The position numbers and the translations under genes are program-made. Below are positions 43,290 to 51,562 of a stretch of DNA of 52,965 nt, piece after piece (position 1 is the stretch's first letter; each line of letters opens with the position of its first letter). The notes under the pieces were generated by a model, which saw only the letters and a program-made list of their open reading frames with translations, had not been told where the DNA came from and made no database searches. Source of the stretch: Deltaproteobacteria bacterium (GTDB lineage: Bacteria > Myxococcota > B64-G9); the NCBI GenBank assembly GCA_030591445.1, contig JAUVBB010000004.1, forward strand, positions 1 to 52,965, written 5' to 3'.

Positions 43290-45143
43290 GCGGCTATATA
43301 AGAACAATTCCTTAATCGACCACCAGCGATCACTCGTCCCTAACTGAGTAAGGCGTAAGAATCGAATCGGCATCGCTTCGAAATGCCCCTGCCAGAATGT
43401 GCCGACGGCGGTGGCTTCCAGGAGAGTCGAAAACACCTGACCATCGGTCGATCCCTCTATGCGCAAGTGGCGCGGAGCATCTCCGGGCGAAGAGAGTAGG
43501 CCCAGACTTTGGATCGTTTGCAGGCTGCCCAAATCAACTTCCCACCACTGGCCGGGCAGCTGCTTGCATCCGGTGGTCCAGCGGCTATCCTCTAGCCGAT
43601 CGAAGGCATGGGCGGGGCGCGGTCCGGAGGAAGCCCGGGCCTGCCAATTCTCGGGCGCGATGCCTTCGTCTTCGCTCCAAACCACGGACAGATCTTGGAA
43701 GCGAGCGGAGCGGACGGCCAGGCCCAGGGCGCCCAGCCTGTGCACTTTGTTAGCGGCAGCACGAGCGTGGGCTGGTCCATGCAGAATCCAGCCGTGGCGT
43801 TGTGCTCGCCGGTAGCGTTCGAGATAGGCGGGGTGGCGCTGGGGCCGGGTGACCGAGACCACGCGCTCGGCCGTTTCGAAGCTAATCAACTGGCCTATCC
43901 AGTAATCGGCCACCACCGCTTCGATACCCTCGTTCTCGAACAAGCGGTACAGCGGGGCCCGATCAATGGGGATGCGTTTTTTCTGACTCACATAGTGAAT
44001 CGGCTGGTTGGGCAAGGTCCGATCTTGGCCATAAATGGAGACCGCATTGAACAAAAACACCAACAGGGCCAAGGTCAGACTGACCAGACGGGCCTTGCCC
44101 CCGGCGCGCCAAAATCCGCCCAAGGCCAAGCCGAGAGCCGGGGCCAATACCGTATAAAGGACCATCGCATAGCGCGGCTCTGGTTTATTGCCAAAATGGG
44201 TCAGGGCCGCGGCCAAGACAAAGCCCAAGCCGGTTAGCAGGTAGAGTTCTACCCCGCTACCGAGCTGCCGTGAACGGCGCAAAAATGCCCATAAGGATTC
44301 CCGATAGACCCAGAGCAAGAGAACCATCGAGGCGCCAAACAGGGAACGAATAAGCCAAGCCGCTGACCCAGAACTGTTGTCGATCTGCCAGGGAGGAAAT
44401 TCACCCAGCAGCACGGGCAGGTGACGCTGGCAGAGATTGATCAGATTGACGACCGCACTGCCCTGCGCACCGCCCAATAGTTGCTGAAAGGTCGCCCCCT
44501 GATACAGCAGATTGTAAATCCAAAAAGGGGCAGCCCCGAGCAGCAAACCAAGCACAGCCAGGCCCAGCTGGGCGGGTCGGCCGAAGAGCTTGCGCCGCCA
44601 CAGCAAGTACAGCCCGGCAGAGAAAAGGTAGGGCGTCACTAGCAAATTGGTCCAGAGGGCAATCCCGCTGAGTAGGCCCAGAAAGAAAAACCGGCGGCGA
44701 GTCCCCCCCTCGTTGCCAATCACGTGCGCCAACCACAATATGGCTTGCCCCAGCGCCATCACCGACAAAAAACCGCCCCTGAGCTTGATCGACCAGAGGG
44801 TCAAAAAGAGGGGAGGCACGGCCAGATACCAACAAGTAAACCAGCTGGCGGCACCGGGGCCAAGCACCCGCCGGGCCAATGCCCAGGCGGTTACCAAATA
44901 GCACAAACTCAGCAACAAGGCGGTCAGCTTGACCGCCAGCACGCCCGGACCCAAACACAGCATGAGCACCGAAGCCAAGTAGGCTTCCAAGGCCCCCATA
45001 TAGGCCTGACCGCTAAACCATATCGGCCAGTCCGCCCCCTCGGCGATGTGCTTGGCCATCAAGCCCACAACCGCCTCGTCGGCATCCAGATCGAAATTCA
45101 CCCACCATAAGAATAGCAAGCGCCATAATAGCGCCAGCAACAA
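43275..45143 (-). CDS. GT-C-type membrane glycosyltransferase with C-terminal discoidin-like domain
   Basis: 622 residues from a TTG at 45143. At least ten transmembrane helices; the loop after the first has NFDLDADEAVVG, the acidic motif typical of GT39/ArnT-type enzymes that use lipid-linked sugars. The C-terminal about 130 residues are soluble and resemble a F5/8 type C (discoidin) sugar-binding domain (AFDRLEDSRWTTGC, then WWEVDLGSLQTIQSLGLL). The first helix begins almost at the TTG, which lacks a ribosome-binding site. A CTG at 45209, overlapping the stop of the preceding gene as CTGA and with GGAG five bases upstream, would add MSIKRIWTTL and a basic N-terminus and may be the true start. 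Last gene of the kamA-led minus-strand run. Function: probable glycan or lipid modification. Confidence 0.72.
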   Translation of the reverse strand: MLLALLWRLLFLWWVNFDLDADEAVVGLMAKHIAEGADWPIWFSGQAYMGALEAYLASVLMLCLGPGVLAVKLTALLLSLCYLVTAWALARRVLGPGAASWFTCWYLAVPPLFLTLWSIKLRGGFLSVMALGQAILWLAHVIGNEGGTRRRFFFLGLLSGIALWTNLLVTPYLFSAGLYLLWRRKLFGRPAQLGLAVLGLLLGAAPFWIYNLLYQGATFQQLLGGAQGSAVVNLINLCQRHLPVLLGEFPPWQIDNSSGSAAWLIRSLFGASMVLLLWVYRESLWAFLRRSRQLGSGVELYLLTGLGFVLAAALTHFGNKPEPRYAMVLYTVLAPALGLALGGFWRAGGKARLVSLTLALLVFLFNAVSIYGQDRTLPNQPIHYVSQKKRIPIDRAPLYRLFENEGIEAVVADYWIGQLISFETAERVVSVTRPQRHPAYLERYRRAQRHGWILHGPAHARAAANKVHRLGALGLAVRSARFQDLSVVWSEDEGIAPENWQARASSGPRPAHAFDRLEDSRWTTGCKQLPGQWWEVDLGSLQTIQSLGLLSSPGDAPRHLRIEGSTDGQVFSTLLEATAVGTFWQGHFEAMPIRFLRLTQLGTSDRWWSIKELFLYSRLSTR

Positions 45144-45205
45144 CAGGCCAGCGAGACCAGCCCAGGGCGAACTTGGTACCAGCGTCGTCCAGATTCTTTT
45201 GATAC

Positions 45206-46744
45206 TCAGTTTATCTCCACGGCTTTGTCAGGAATGCGCTCCAAGGCAAAGAAGGCTTGGGCGATTTTTTTCATGCTTTTCGGGGAGGGGGCGGCGACCA
45301 CAAACATATAGCCTCGCGATTTCCTGGGTACGGCGATGATCACCGGTTGTTTTCGCTGCATGTAGCCGGCGGCCTGCTTCATAGCCGCCAACAAATCATC
45401 CTGCCCATGGAAGCGTTCGCGTAAGCTTCTCAGCTCGTGCGGGGTAAACAACAGCAAGACCGAGCGACCGGGTTGGTTCCCCAGTTTGCGTAGATAGTTG
45501 TACTTTTTTGAAGGCGGGAATTTCCACACGGTCCAACGCACTACCTTGGCCCGGAAGGGCAAGATGGTGCGATCTTCGGCAATGACCATGGCGCCGCCGA
45601 GAAAATCGGCGGGACGGGGAGGATTGACCCGAAAATGAATCTCGGCCGCCTTGCGGGCAAACACGCCATCGAAGGATTTCCCCTGGTTCAAGAACTCGGT
45701 AAGCAAAGGCAAAAGGGCCTCGGCAAAGTTCTTCTGTCGGGCTTCCCCGGGCCAGCCCGGCAGTTTGCCACCCGCGCTGGTCAGCAACTTTGCGCCCAGA
45801 CCATGACTCAGCGCATCCAAAATGCCCTCGGTCAAAGGAAAAAGACTGCCGCGGATTCCGGCTTTCTCGGCAAAACGAATGCTGACCAAGGCCTTACGTT
45901 CCGTGGACAATCGAGCCAGCAAGCTTCTGCCAATCTCGTGCAGCACCAGCGCCGCATGTTCGATGCCCACTGGCTTGTCCGCCGACACCGTTACCAACAC
46001 CCGGTCACCGTAGGCCACGGCCTCGAGATCGGCACCGACTGGCGCCCAAACCGGATGAACCTGGAAGCGCAGGCCGCCCAGTTGAGTGCCGACAAAACTG
46101 GCCATTTTCCCAAGCAACTGCTCTACGGCTTCGCTTTGCAGCAGCGTAGCCAAACGCTTGGAAGATTGCTGGAAGACGGGATCCTGCGCCGTGATTTCCT
46201 CGACCCGGGCAGCCAAGCTGCCCAGAGTATCGGCGACAATCTCGGCGTCGGCGGGAGTCAGAATACCGGTCATGGCACGGGCAATCGCGGCCGGTTCCGA
46301 CACGCCCAGGATCGCTTGCCAAAACTTATCCGGCAGGGTATCCATCACCGGCATCAAACCGGCCGGACCAAAAGGATGCTCAAAAGTCGGCGCCGGACGA
46401 GATTTCTGCTCGCGCTCCACCAATTCGGTACGCAAAAATGCAAATTTGCGCAGGCGTTTCTTATCCGAGCTTTCCAGACCATAGGCGTCGTCAAAAGCGC
46501 GGAAGTATGTCCGTCTCATCCCTGGGCGCCAAAGACTCAACTCTTCGGCCAGATGAAGCAGATCGGCCATTTTTGCCGGCGACACCTGAATAAGCGAATC
46601 ACGCGGCGCCGGAGTGGCTGCCGGGACCGCCACGGCAGCAGTTTCGACATTCTTGGCCGGGACCGGTTGCTTGGCCGGTCCGCAGCTTGCCGCCAGCAGC
46701 GCCGCTACGCTCAAGCCCGCCATGAAGCTAGAGGATCGATGCAT
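45206..46744 (-). CDS. Lipoprotein of unknown function
   Basis: 512 residues. A signal peptide ends in LLAASCGPA, a clear lipobox, followed by a Pro/Ala-rich linker. The rest is a mostly helical protein. A segment LVLHEIGRSLL resembles a zincin helix but the second His of HExxH is Arg, so it is not a recognisable protease. The C-terminus contains RKQPVIIAVPRKSRGYMFVV. The ATG at 46744 has a strong GAGGAGGGAACC ribosome-binding site. Ten bases after the preceding lipoprotein gene. No family recognised; a role with the adjacent glycosyltransferase or lipoprotein is possible but not shown. Confidence 0.6.
   Translation of the reverse strand: MHRSSSFMAGLSVAALLAASCGPAKQPVPAKNVETAAVAVPAATPAPRDSLIQVSPAKMADLLHLAEELSLWRPGMRRTYFRAFDDAYGLESSDKKRLRKFAFLRTELVEREQKSRPAPTFEHPFGPAGLMPVMDTLPDKFWQAILGVSEPAAIARAMTGILTPADAEIVADTLGSLAARVEEITAQDPVFQQSSKRLATLLQSEAVEQLLGKMASFVGTQLGGLRFQVHPVWAPVGADLEAVAYGDRVLVTVSADKPVGIEHAALVLHEIGRSLLARLSTERKALVSIRFAEKAGIRGSLFPLTEGILDALSHGLGAKLLTSAGGKLPGWPGEARQKNFAEALLPLLTEFLNQGKSFDGVFARKAAEIHFRVNPPRPADFLGGAMVIAEDRTILPFRAKVVRWTVWKFPPSKKYNYLRKLGNQPGRSVLLLFTPHELRSLRERFHGQDDLLAAMKQAAGYMQRKQPVIIAVPRKSRGYMFVVAAPSPKSMKKIAQAFFALERIPDKAVEIN
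45207..45218 (-). promoter_or_regulatory. Ribosome-binding site suggesting a CTG start for the glycosyltransferase
   Basis: On the minus strand GGAG (45215-45218) is separated by five bases from CTG (45207-45209), which overlaps the TGA stop of the upstream gene. The frame is that of the glycosyltransferase and adds 22 codons. Confidence 0.4.
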
Positions 46745-46754
46745 GGTTCCCTCC

Positions 46755-47213
46755 TCATTTTTCTTTTGGGTTCGTGCTGCCCATTCCGCCCAGAACTTCA
46801 GGTTCTACCCACCAGCGCTCTGCCTGCCGGACCATGATAACCTGTTTCTCCAGGCAAGGCCCTTTTTCTCCGCAGGGCCCGGCCCGCACTTTCAGGATCA
46901 CCTTTCCCTCTTGCCGGGAAAGAACCGAAACCTCTCGCAGGGGCTGGTGTAACTTGATGTCACGATAAAAAACCAGATCTAAAACCTCGCCCTGGTAGTG
47001 AGAAAGACGGGCCAGGCGCCCGCCCAAGCCACGAAAATGCGCCATCGTGCGCGGGGACATCAGCGCGGTCAAGCCCTCCCAATCGCCTTGGGTCGCCGCC
47101 TGATAAAAGGACCGGTAGGTATCCACCACATCGGTCGGCTGACGCTCGCAGGCCGGAAGAAAAATGGCAAGCAAGCACAGAAGCAGGACGCGCGGGCCCA
47201 CACCGATTCGCAT
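46755..47213 (-). CDS. Small lipoprotein with NTF2/DUF4878-like domain
   Basis: 152 residues. A signal peptide ends in IFLPACERQ, a lipobox. The mature protein, DVVDTYRSFYQAATQGDWEGL and VILKVRAGPCGEKGPC, with a C-terminal WWVEPEVLGG strand, has the look of the NTF2-like/DUF4878 lipoproteins that are common and functionally vague. The ATG at 47213 lies four bases after the stop of the kamA-like gene; an upstream open frame is not used. Two nearby Cys suggest a disulphide. Function unknown. Confidence 0.6.
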   Translation of the reverse strand: MRIGVGPRVLLLCLLAIFLPACERQPTDVVDTYRSFYQAATQGDWEGLTALMSPRTMAHFRGLGGRLARLSHYQGEVLDLVFYRDIKLHQPLREVSVLSRQEGKVILKVRAGPCGEKGPCLEKQVIMVRQAERWWVEPEVLGGMGSTNPKEK

Positions 47214-47217
47214 GGCA

Positions 47218-49014
47218 TCAATAATAGTACCAAATGCTCTGGTACTCGAGCGGATCCTCGCCGATGGCGGCCAGACGGCTGAGATAGGCCAGGATGGACA
47301 CGTCGGCGCCAACGTAGTTGTCCTTCTGCACAATGTTCTTCTCCCAAGGGTGAAACTCATATATGCGAACGCCCTCAGGGTCGAAGCCGAGCAGGGTTCG
47401 ATTCTGAAAAGCCCGCACATGGTTTTTGCCCAAGCGGGGCACGTTGTAGACCACTTCGTCCGTTCTGCGAATGCCGGGCAAGATGCGAGTCTCTTCTTTC
47501 TGCTCCTGGAGCAGACGCGCGATGGGAACCCGGTAGTCGCTAGTCTCTTCCTTCCCCTTGGTCACAAAGGTGTAATAGGGATCGATGCCGGCGCGCCGCA
47601 ATAGCATGCGCAGCCTGGCAGCCTCGAATTGCCGAGAGACAAAGAAAGTATAGACCAACTGATTGAAAACCCCGATTCCCTGTTTGCGGAGACGATCGAC
47701 CGCGCACACTACATCATCGGTAATCTCGTAGGGGTGTTCCACATGGGTAATCACACAGATCTCGCGGTGACCAGGCTTACGGTAGCTTCCCAGCAAGGCG
47801 GCCAAGTTCTCGGTGATACGCATAGGCACCGTCACCGGAATCCGCGAGCCAATGCGAATCAGGTCGATATGGTCGATGGCGCTCAAGCGAGACAAAATCT
47901 GCTCGAGACGATCATTGCTCATGGTCAGCGGATCCCCGCCCGTCACCAGCACCTCGCGGATGGCCGGGTGCTGCTCAATCCAAGCTATCGCCTCATCAAG
48001 TTTTTGCGCGGACGCCATCGCCCCCGGGGCCATAGCCTGGTCGATTTCCCAATTGCGCTGGCAGTACACGCATATCTGCGGACAAGTATTGTAGGGCTTG
48101 AGAATCAGGATCGCGGGATAGCGTCGGGTGATCAAGTCAATGGGCGAGGTGTCAATTTCACCCATGAAATCAAAAGCATGATCGCGGTCGCCACGATGCC
48201 TCTCCATCTGCTCCACATAGCCTGCGGGCGGAAATACCTGGGCCCGCACGGCCCGGTCACGATCGGAACTCTCCTCGTCCATGAGCGAGGCGTAGTAGGG
48301 AGTCAGGCCGACCGGCAGTTGATTGCGATTGGCACGAGCCAGAGCATCCTCTTCCTGCTTGCTTAGCCGAACCACCTGGGCAATTTTTTCAGCCTTGGTC
48401 AATACCTGGGCTACCTGCCACTTCCAGTTGTGCCAATCCTGCTCATTGCCCCCCAACACTTTCAAGATGCGCCGTTTGCGATCTTGTCTTCGCGCCCGAG
48501 CCTCGTCGGTCAAACCATGGGCAATTTTGGCCATCTTGGCCATCGCTCCGTTCCAGATCCGATCGAGTTCGTCCGAGCGAGCCAGGGCGGCCGGGCGGCC
48601 GCGGAGGCCAGCGGAAAGTTTAGAATCATCCGGTACGCTGTAGGTCGCCCGACCCTCAATACCCTGGACCAGGTGGATGATCTCGGCAAAAAAACCAGGC
48701 TGCAAATCAGGCCGGGGTTCACCGCGGACCAGATCCCAGAGCGCCTGGGTAACACTATGACCGGCCAACTGGTCCGACTCTTTACGAATGACACTGCGAA
48801 AAGACCGAATACAATCCTGGCGCCGGATCTTCGCTCCCGACAGCAAGGAGGCAACCCAGCCGTCTTCCTTAAAATCCTGATCGGTCAGCCAATCAAAGAG
48901 ACAGCGTCTCGCTTCCTCCAAACTCTTGGCCGTAGTCAACGAATTGAGGAGATCGCTGCCCTCTCGGCGCAAAACCTCTTCGTTGTAGGCAACTTCTGGT
49001 TGCCACTTTCCCAT
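47218..49014 (-). CDS. kamA: KamA-family radical SAM enzyme (lysine 2,3-aminomutase-like), extended
   Basis: 598 residues, about 150-180 longer than typical lysine 2,3-aminomutase. The radical SAM cluster motif CPQICVYC (CxxxCxxC) lies near residues 305-315, followed by VTGGDPLTMS and RIGSRIPVTVP. The PLP lysine is probably in LGKNHVRAF near the C-terminus. Family members exchange an amino group between the 2- and 3-positions of lysine (or glutamate, in EAM). The N-terminal 220 residues form an extra helical domain of unknown use, seen in some deltaproteobacterial homologues. The ATG at 49014 follows AGTAGGAGGATAAAT. It leads a minus-strand run with two lipoproteins and a glycosyltransferase. 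Substrate not readable. Confidence 0.82.
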   Translation of the reverse strand: MGKWQPEVAYNEEVLRREGSDLLNSLTTAKSLEEARRCLFDWLTDQDFKEDGWVASLLSGAKIRRQDCIRSFRSVIRKESDQLAGHSVTQALWDLVRGEPRPDLQPGFFAEIIHLVQGIEGRATYSVPDDSKLSAGLRGRPAALARSDELDRIWNGAMAKMAKIAHGLTDEARARRQDRKRRILKVLGGNEQDWHNWKWQVAQVLTKAEKIAQVVRLSKQEEDALARANRNQLPVGLTPYYASLMDEESSDRDRAVRAQVFPPAGYVEQMERHRGDRDHAFDFMGEIDTSPIDLITRRYPAILILKPYNTCPQICVYCQRNWEIDQAMAPGAMASAQKLDEAIAWIEQHPAIREVLVTGGDPLTMSNDRLEQILSRLSAIDHIDLIRIGSRIPVTVPMRITENLAALLGSYRKPGHREICVITHVEHPYEITDDVVCAVDRLRKQGIGVFNQLVYTFFVSRQFEAARLRMLLRRAGIDPYYTFVTKGKEETSDYRVPIARLLQEQKEETRILPGIRRTDEVVYNVPRLGKNHVRAFQNRTLLGFDPEGVRIYEFHPWEKNIVQKDNYVGADVSILAYLSRLAAIGEDPLEYQSIWYYY

Positions 49015-49039
49015 ATTTATCCTCCTACTTTCGTTGCGC

Positions 49040-49089
49040 ATGATGTCACGTTCGATTGGCATTGGCAAATCGGTGCCGGTCCATATGGC
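49040..49089. promoter_or_regulatory. Overlapping divergent promoters of kamA and ispE
   Basis: Minus strand: TTGCCA (49063-49068) and CATCAT (49040-49045), spacer 17. Plus strand: TTGGCA (49062-49067) and TATGGC (49084-49089), spacer 16. The -35 boxes overlap, so the two promoters may compete for polymerase. Confidence 0.4.
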
Positions 49090-49144
49090 CCTGGGGATGA
49101 GGAATGGCTGGATTTCGGCCGCGCCATCGGGCATGATGCCGGCC

Positions 49145-50020
49145 ATGGAAGCACTCACCCTCATGGCACCGGCCAAAATCAATCTGGTGCTGCGGGTACT
49201 TAATCGGCGACCAGACGGCTACCACGAAATTGACTCTCTTATGGTACCTTTGTCCTTGGCTGACACTATCCAAATCAGCCCGGGCGAACACGGTATCAAT
49301 CTTCGCTGTCCCGGCCACCCGGAATTGGACGCAGAGCATAATCTTGCCTATCGCGCCGCCACTGAGCTGCTATCTGCATGTTCGGAGACCAAAAGAGGAT
49401 TCAACATAATGATTCATAAGGAGATTCCCATTGGGGCCGGCCTGGGTGGCGGCAGCTCCGATGCGGCCGCGGTCCTCGAAGGCATGAATCACATGTTGGG
49501 CTTTCCGGTACGCGCCGAAAAACTTCACCAGATCGCCGCCGGATTGGGCGCCGACGTACCCTTTTTTTTGGGGCATGGACCTGCCCGGGCTCGCGGTATT
49601 GGCACCCAGCTCGATCCGGTCGACGGCCTTCCTTCTTTTTGGTTACTGCTCGCCTGTGCGCCTTTTTCCTTGTCCACCCGGCAAGTCTATGAAAGTCTAA
49701 ATTTCCCATTGACATCACCGACATCGAATGGTAAAAGTGTTCGCCTTTTTTCGTCGCTGGGGTTTCATCAACTGGCACTACAACTATGGAACGATCTGCA
49801 AGAGACCAGTGAGGTGCTTTTCCCAGTTATTCGAAAGGCTTGCAAGGAGATGGTTCGTGTGGAAGCTGCCGCGACATTGATGACTGGCAGCGGCCCCACC
49901 GTTTTTGGTTTGTTTCAAACCAGAGAGGAAGCCCGCAGGGCGCGAACAAAAATGCGAAAGGAAACAGACTGGAAGTATCTCGTGGTTGAAGGATTGTCCG
50001 TCTTGAAAATGCGCCACTGA
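49145..50020 (+). CDS. ispE: 4-diphosphocytidyl-2-C-methyl-D-erythritol kinase
   Basis: 291 residues. GHMP-kinase signatures: MAPAKINLVLRV (Lys11), RRPDGYHEIDSLM, and the ATP loop PIGAGLGGGSSDAAA (residues 95-109), then GADVPFFL and the C-terminal MTGSGPTVFGLF. IspE phosphorylates the 2-hydroxyl of CDP-ME in the non-mevalonate isoprenoid pathway. ATG at 49145 chosen as closest to the conserved N-terminus; other in-frame ATGs lie upstream and the ribosome-binding site is weak. It opens the conserved core block ispE-spoVG-prs-rplY-pth. Confidence 0.92.
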   Translation: MEALTLMAPAKINLVLRVLNRRPDGYHEIDSLMVPLSLADTIQISPGEHGINLRCPGHPELDAEHNLAYRAATELLSACSETKRGFNIMIHKEIPIGAGLGGGSSDAAAVLEGMNHMLGFPVRAEKLHQIAAGLGADVPFFLGHGPARARGIGTQLDPVDGLPSFWLLLACAPFSLSTRQVYESLNFPLTSPTSNGKSVRLFSSLGFHQLALQLWNDLQETSEVLFPVIRKACKEMVRVEAAATLMTGSGPTVFGLFQTREEARRARTKMRKETDWKYLVVEGLSVLKMRH

Positions 50021-50022
50021 GT

Positions 50023-50037
50023 GACGCAGCATGCGTC
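50023..50037 (+). other. Hairpin between ispE and spoVG
   Basis: GACGCA (50023-50028) and TGCGTC (50032-50037) form a six-base stem with a three-base loop just after the ispE stop, followed by a GC-rich stretch and the spoVG ribosome-binding site CGGGAGG. No T-tract, so a simple terminator is unlikely; it may separate expression of the two genes. Confidence 0.35.
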
Positions 50038-50077
50038 TCACCCGCGTAAGCCCCGGGGGGACACGGGAGGTCACACC

Positions 50078-50518
50078 ATGGAGATCACGGAAGTCAGAGT
50101 ATTCCCGGTAAACGAGGAGAAATTGAAGGCCTACGCAACCATCACCTTTGACCGCTGTTTTGTGGTCCGGGATCTCAAAGTGATTCAGGGCAACAACGGC
50201 ATGTTTGTCGCCATGCCAAGCAAAAAGCGCAAAGACGGAACGTTCAAGGACACCGCCCATCCTTTGAACACGGAGACCAGGGAAATGATCGAGGCAAAGG
50301 TGCTGGCTGAGTACCGCAAAGAATTAGAGCGGACCGGCGCACCTCCCCCGGAAGTAGGTGACCGCAAGTTGGAAGCCGGTGGCGAAGAAGAGAACAAAGA
50401 AGAAAAAATCAAACCGGAGACAGAAACTGCCGCTGAGCCAGACGCTGAACCAAAAGCTGAGCCAGACGCTGAGCCAGACGCGGAGCCAGAAGACGTGGGA
50501 GAACCCACAAATACCTGA
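50078..50518 (+). CDS. spoVG: SpoVG-family regulatory protein with acidic repeat tail
   Basis: 146 residues. The first 85 residues are a canonical SpoVG: MEITEVRVFPVNEEKLKAYA, RCFVVRDLKVIQGN, FVAMPSKKRKDG, RDTAHPLN-like turn. SpoVG binds nucleic acids and influences many genes in Firmicutes and others. The remaining about 60 residues are an acidic, Glu/Pro/Ala-rich low-complexity tail with a repeated PDAEP unit (AEPDAEPKAEPDAEPD). The ATG at 50078 has GGGAGG six bases upstream. Classic position downstream of ispE. Confidence 0.92.
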   Translation: MEITEVRVFPVNEEKLKAYATITFDRCFVVRDLKVIQGNNGMFVAMPSKKRKDGTFKDTAHPLNTETREMIEAKVLAEYRKELERTGAPPPEVGDRKLEAGGEEENKEEKIKPETETAAEPDAEPKAEPDAEPDAEPEDVGEPTNT

Positions 50519-50530
50519 GCAATAGTCTTC

Positions 50531-50559
50531 AGTTTAAAATATTTTCTTTGCCGTAAACT
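50531..50559. repeat. Inverted repeat in the spoVG-prs gap
   Basis: AGTTTA (50531-50536) and TAAACT (50554-50559) are perfect six-base arms 17 bases apart, in an AT-rich leader just before the prs ribosome-binding site. The T-rich loop contains a TAAAAT possible -10. Role unknown. Confidence 0.3.
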
Positions 50560-50580
50560 CCTTCATTTGAGAGGAAGCAA

Positions 50581-51528
50581 GTGTACCAGGAAGACGCACC
50601 TTTGATTTTTTCGGGCAACTCCAACCAAGATCTTACCCGGAGTATTGCCAATTACTTACGCACTTCGCCGGGCAAGGCCAAAGTCGAGAAGTTCTCTGAC
50701 GGTGAAACCATGGTGGAGATCGGCGAGAATGTACGCGGCAAGAATTGCTTCGTGGTTCAGTCGACCAGCCACCCGGTCAACCATCACATCATGGAACTTC
50801 TGGTGATTATGGACGCCCTGCGCCGGTCATCGGCCGGTCAAATCGTCGCCATTCTTCCTTACTACGGATATGGCCGCCAGGATCGCAAGGTAGCTGCGCG
50901 CACCCCGATCACCTCCAAATTGGTGGCCGACATGCTTACCGCCGCCGGCGCCGATCGGGTGGTCTCCATCGATCTACACGCGGGTCAAATCCAGGGTTTC
51001 TTCAATATCCCCTTCGATCACCTCTACGCAGCACCGGTATTTTTGATCGATATGAAGAAACACATCGACAAGCCGCCGGTTATCGTTTCCCCGGATGCCG
51101 GCGGAACCGAGCGCGCACGCGCCTATTCTAAACGGCTCAAATCCACCCTGGCTATCGTCGACAAGCGACGCAGCGCCCCCAACGTCTCGGAGGTGATGAA
51201 CCTAATCGGTGAGGTCAAGGGACAAGAAGCCCTGTTGTTGGATGACATGGTCGATACCGCCGGGACCCTGACCCAGGGCGCCCAGGTCCTGCTGGATGCC
51301 GGCGCCAAAAAAGTGACGGCCTACTGCGTCCATCCGGTCTTGAGCGGTCCGGCTATCGATCGCATCGAAGACTCGGCGCTAGACGAGGTAGTTGTCACCG
51401 ACACCATCGCCCTAAAAGAAAACGCTAAAAAATGCAGTAAAATTCGAGTTCTCTCTGTGGCTCCGCTCTTGGGTGAGGCCATCCGTCGCATTCACATGCA
51501 AGATTCCGTGAGTGCGCTGTTCGTATAG
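50581..51528 (+). CDS. prs: Ribose-phosphate pyrophosphokinase
   Basis: 315 residues, normal size. Class I PRPP synthetase motifs: FSGNSNQDLTR near residue 10, YYGYGRQDRKVAART (ATP loop), SIDLHAGQIQGFFNIP, VSPDAGGTERARAYSK and the PRPP-binding DDMVDTAGTL. It makes PRPP from ribose-5-phosphate and ATP for nucleotide, His and Trp synthesis. Start is GTG at 50581 after a GAGAGGAAGC ribosome-binding site. Confidence 0.96.
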   Translation: MYQEDAPLIFSGNSNQDLTRSIANYLRTSPGKAKVEKFSDGETMVEIGENVRGKNCFVVQSTSHPVNHHIMELLVIMDALRRSSAGQIVAILPYYGYGRQDRKVAARTPITSKLVADMLTAAGADRVVSIDLHAGQIQGFFNIPFDHLYAAPVFLIDMKKHIDKPPVIVSPDAGGTERARAYSKRLKSTLAIVDKRRSAPNVSEVMNLIGEVKGQEALLLDDMVDTAGTLTQGAQVLLDAGAKKVTAYCVHPVLSGPAIDRIEDSALDEVVVTDTIALKENAKKCSKIRVLSVAPLLGEAIRRIHMQDSVSALFV

Positions 51529-51562
51529 TTGCAGTCGATAGAATTCAAGTAAGGAGTGCATT

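Noticed and set aside
45635-46837. Open frame of 400 codons on the plus strand opposite the unknown lipoprotein
   Set aside because: The opposite strand has a lipobox signal peptide and a strong ribosome-binding site; this frame has neither and its translation is Gln/Arg-rich noise.
46755-47420. Longer version of the small lipoprotein from 47420
   Set aside because: It would overlap the kamA-like gene by about 200 bases and has no signal peptide; the ATG at 47213 gives a lipobox.
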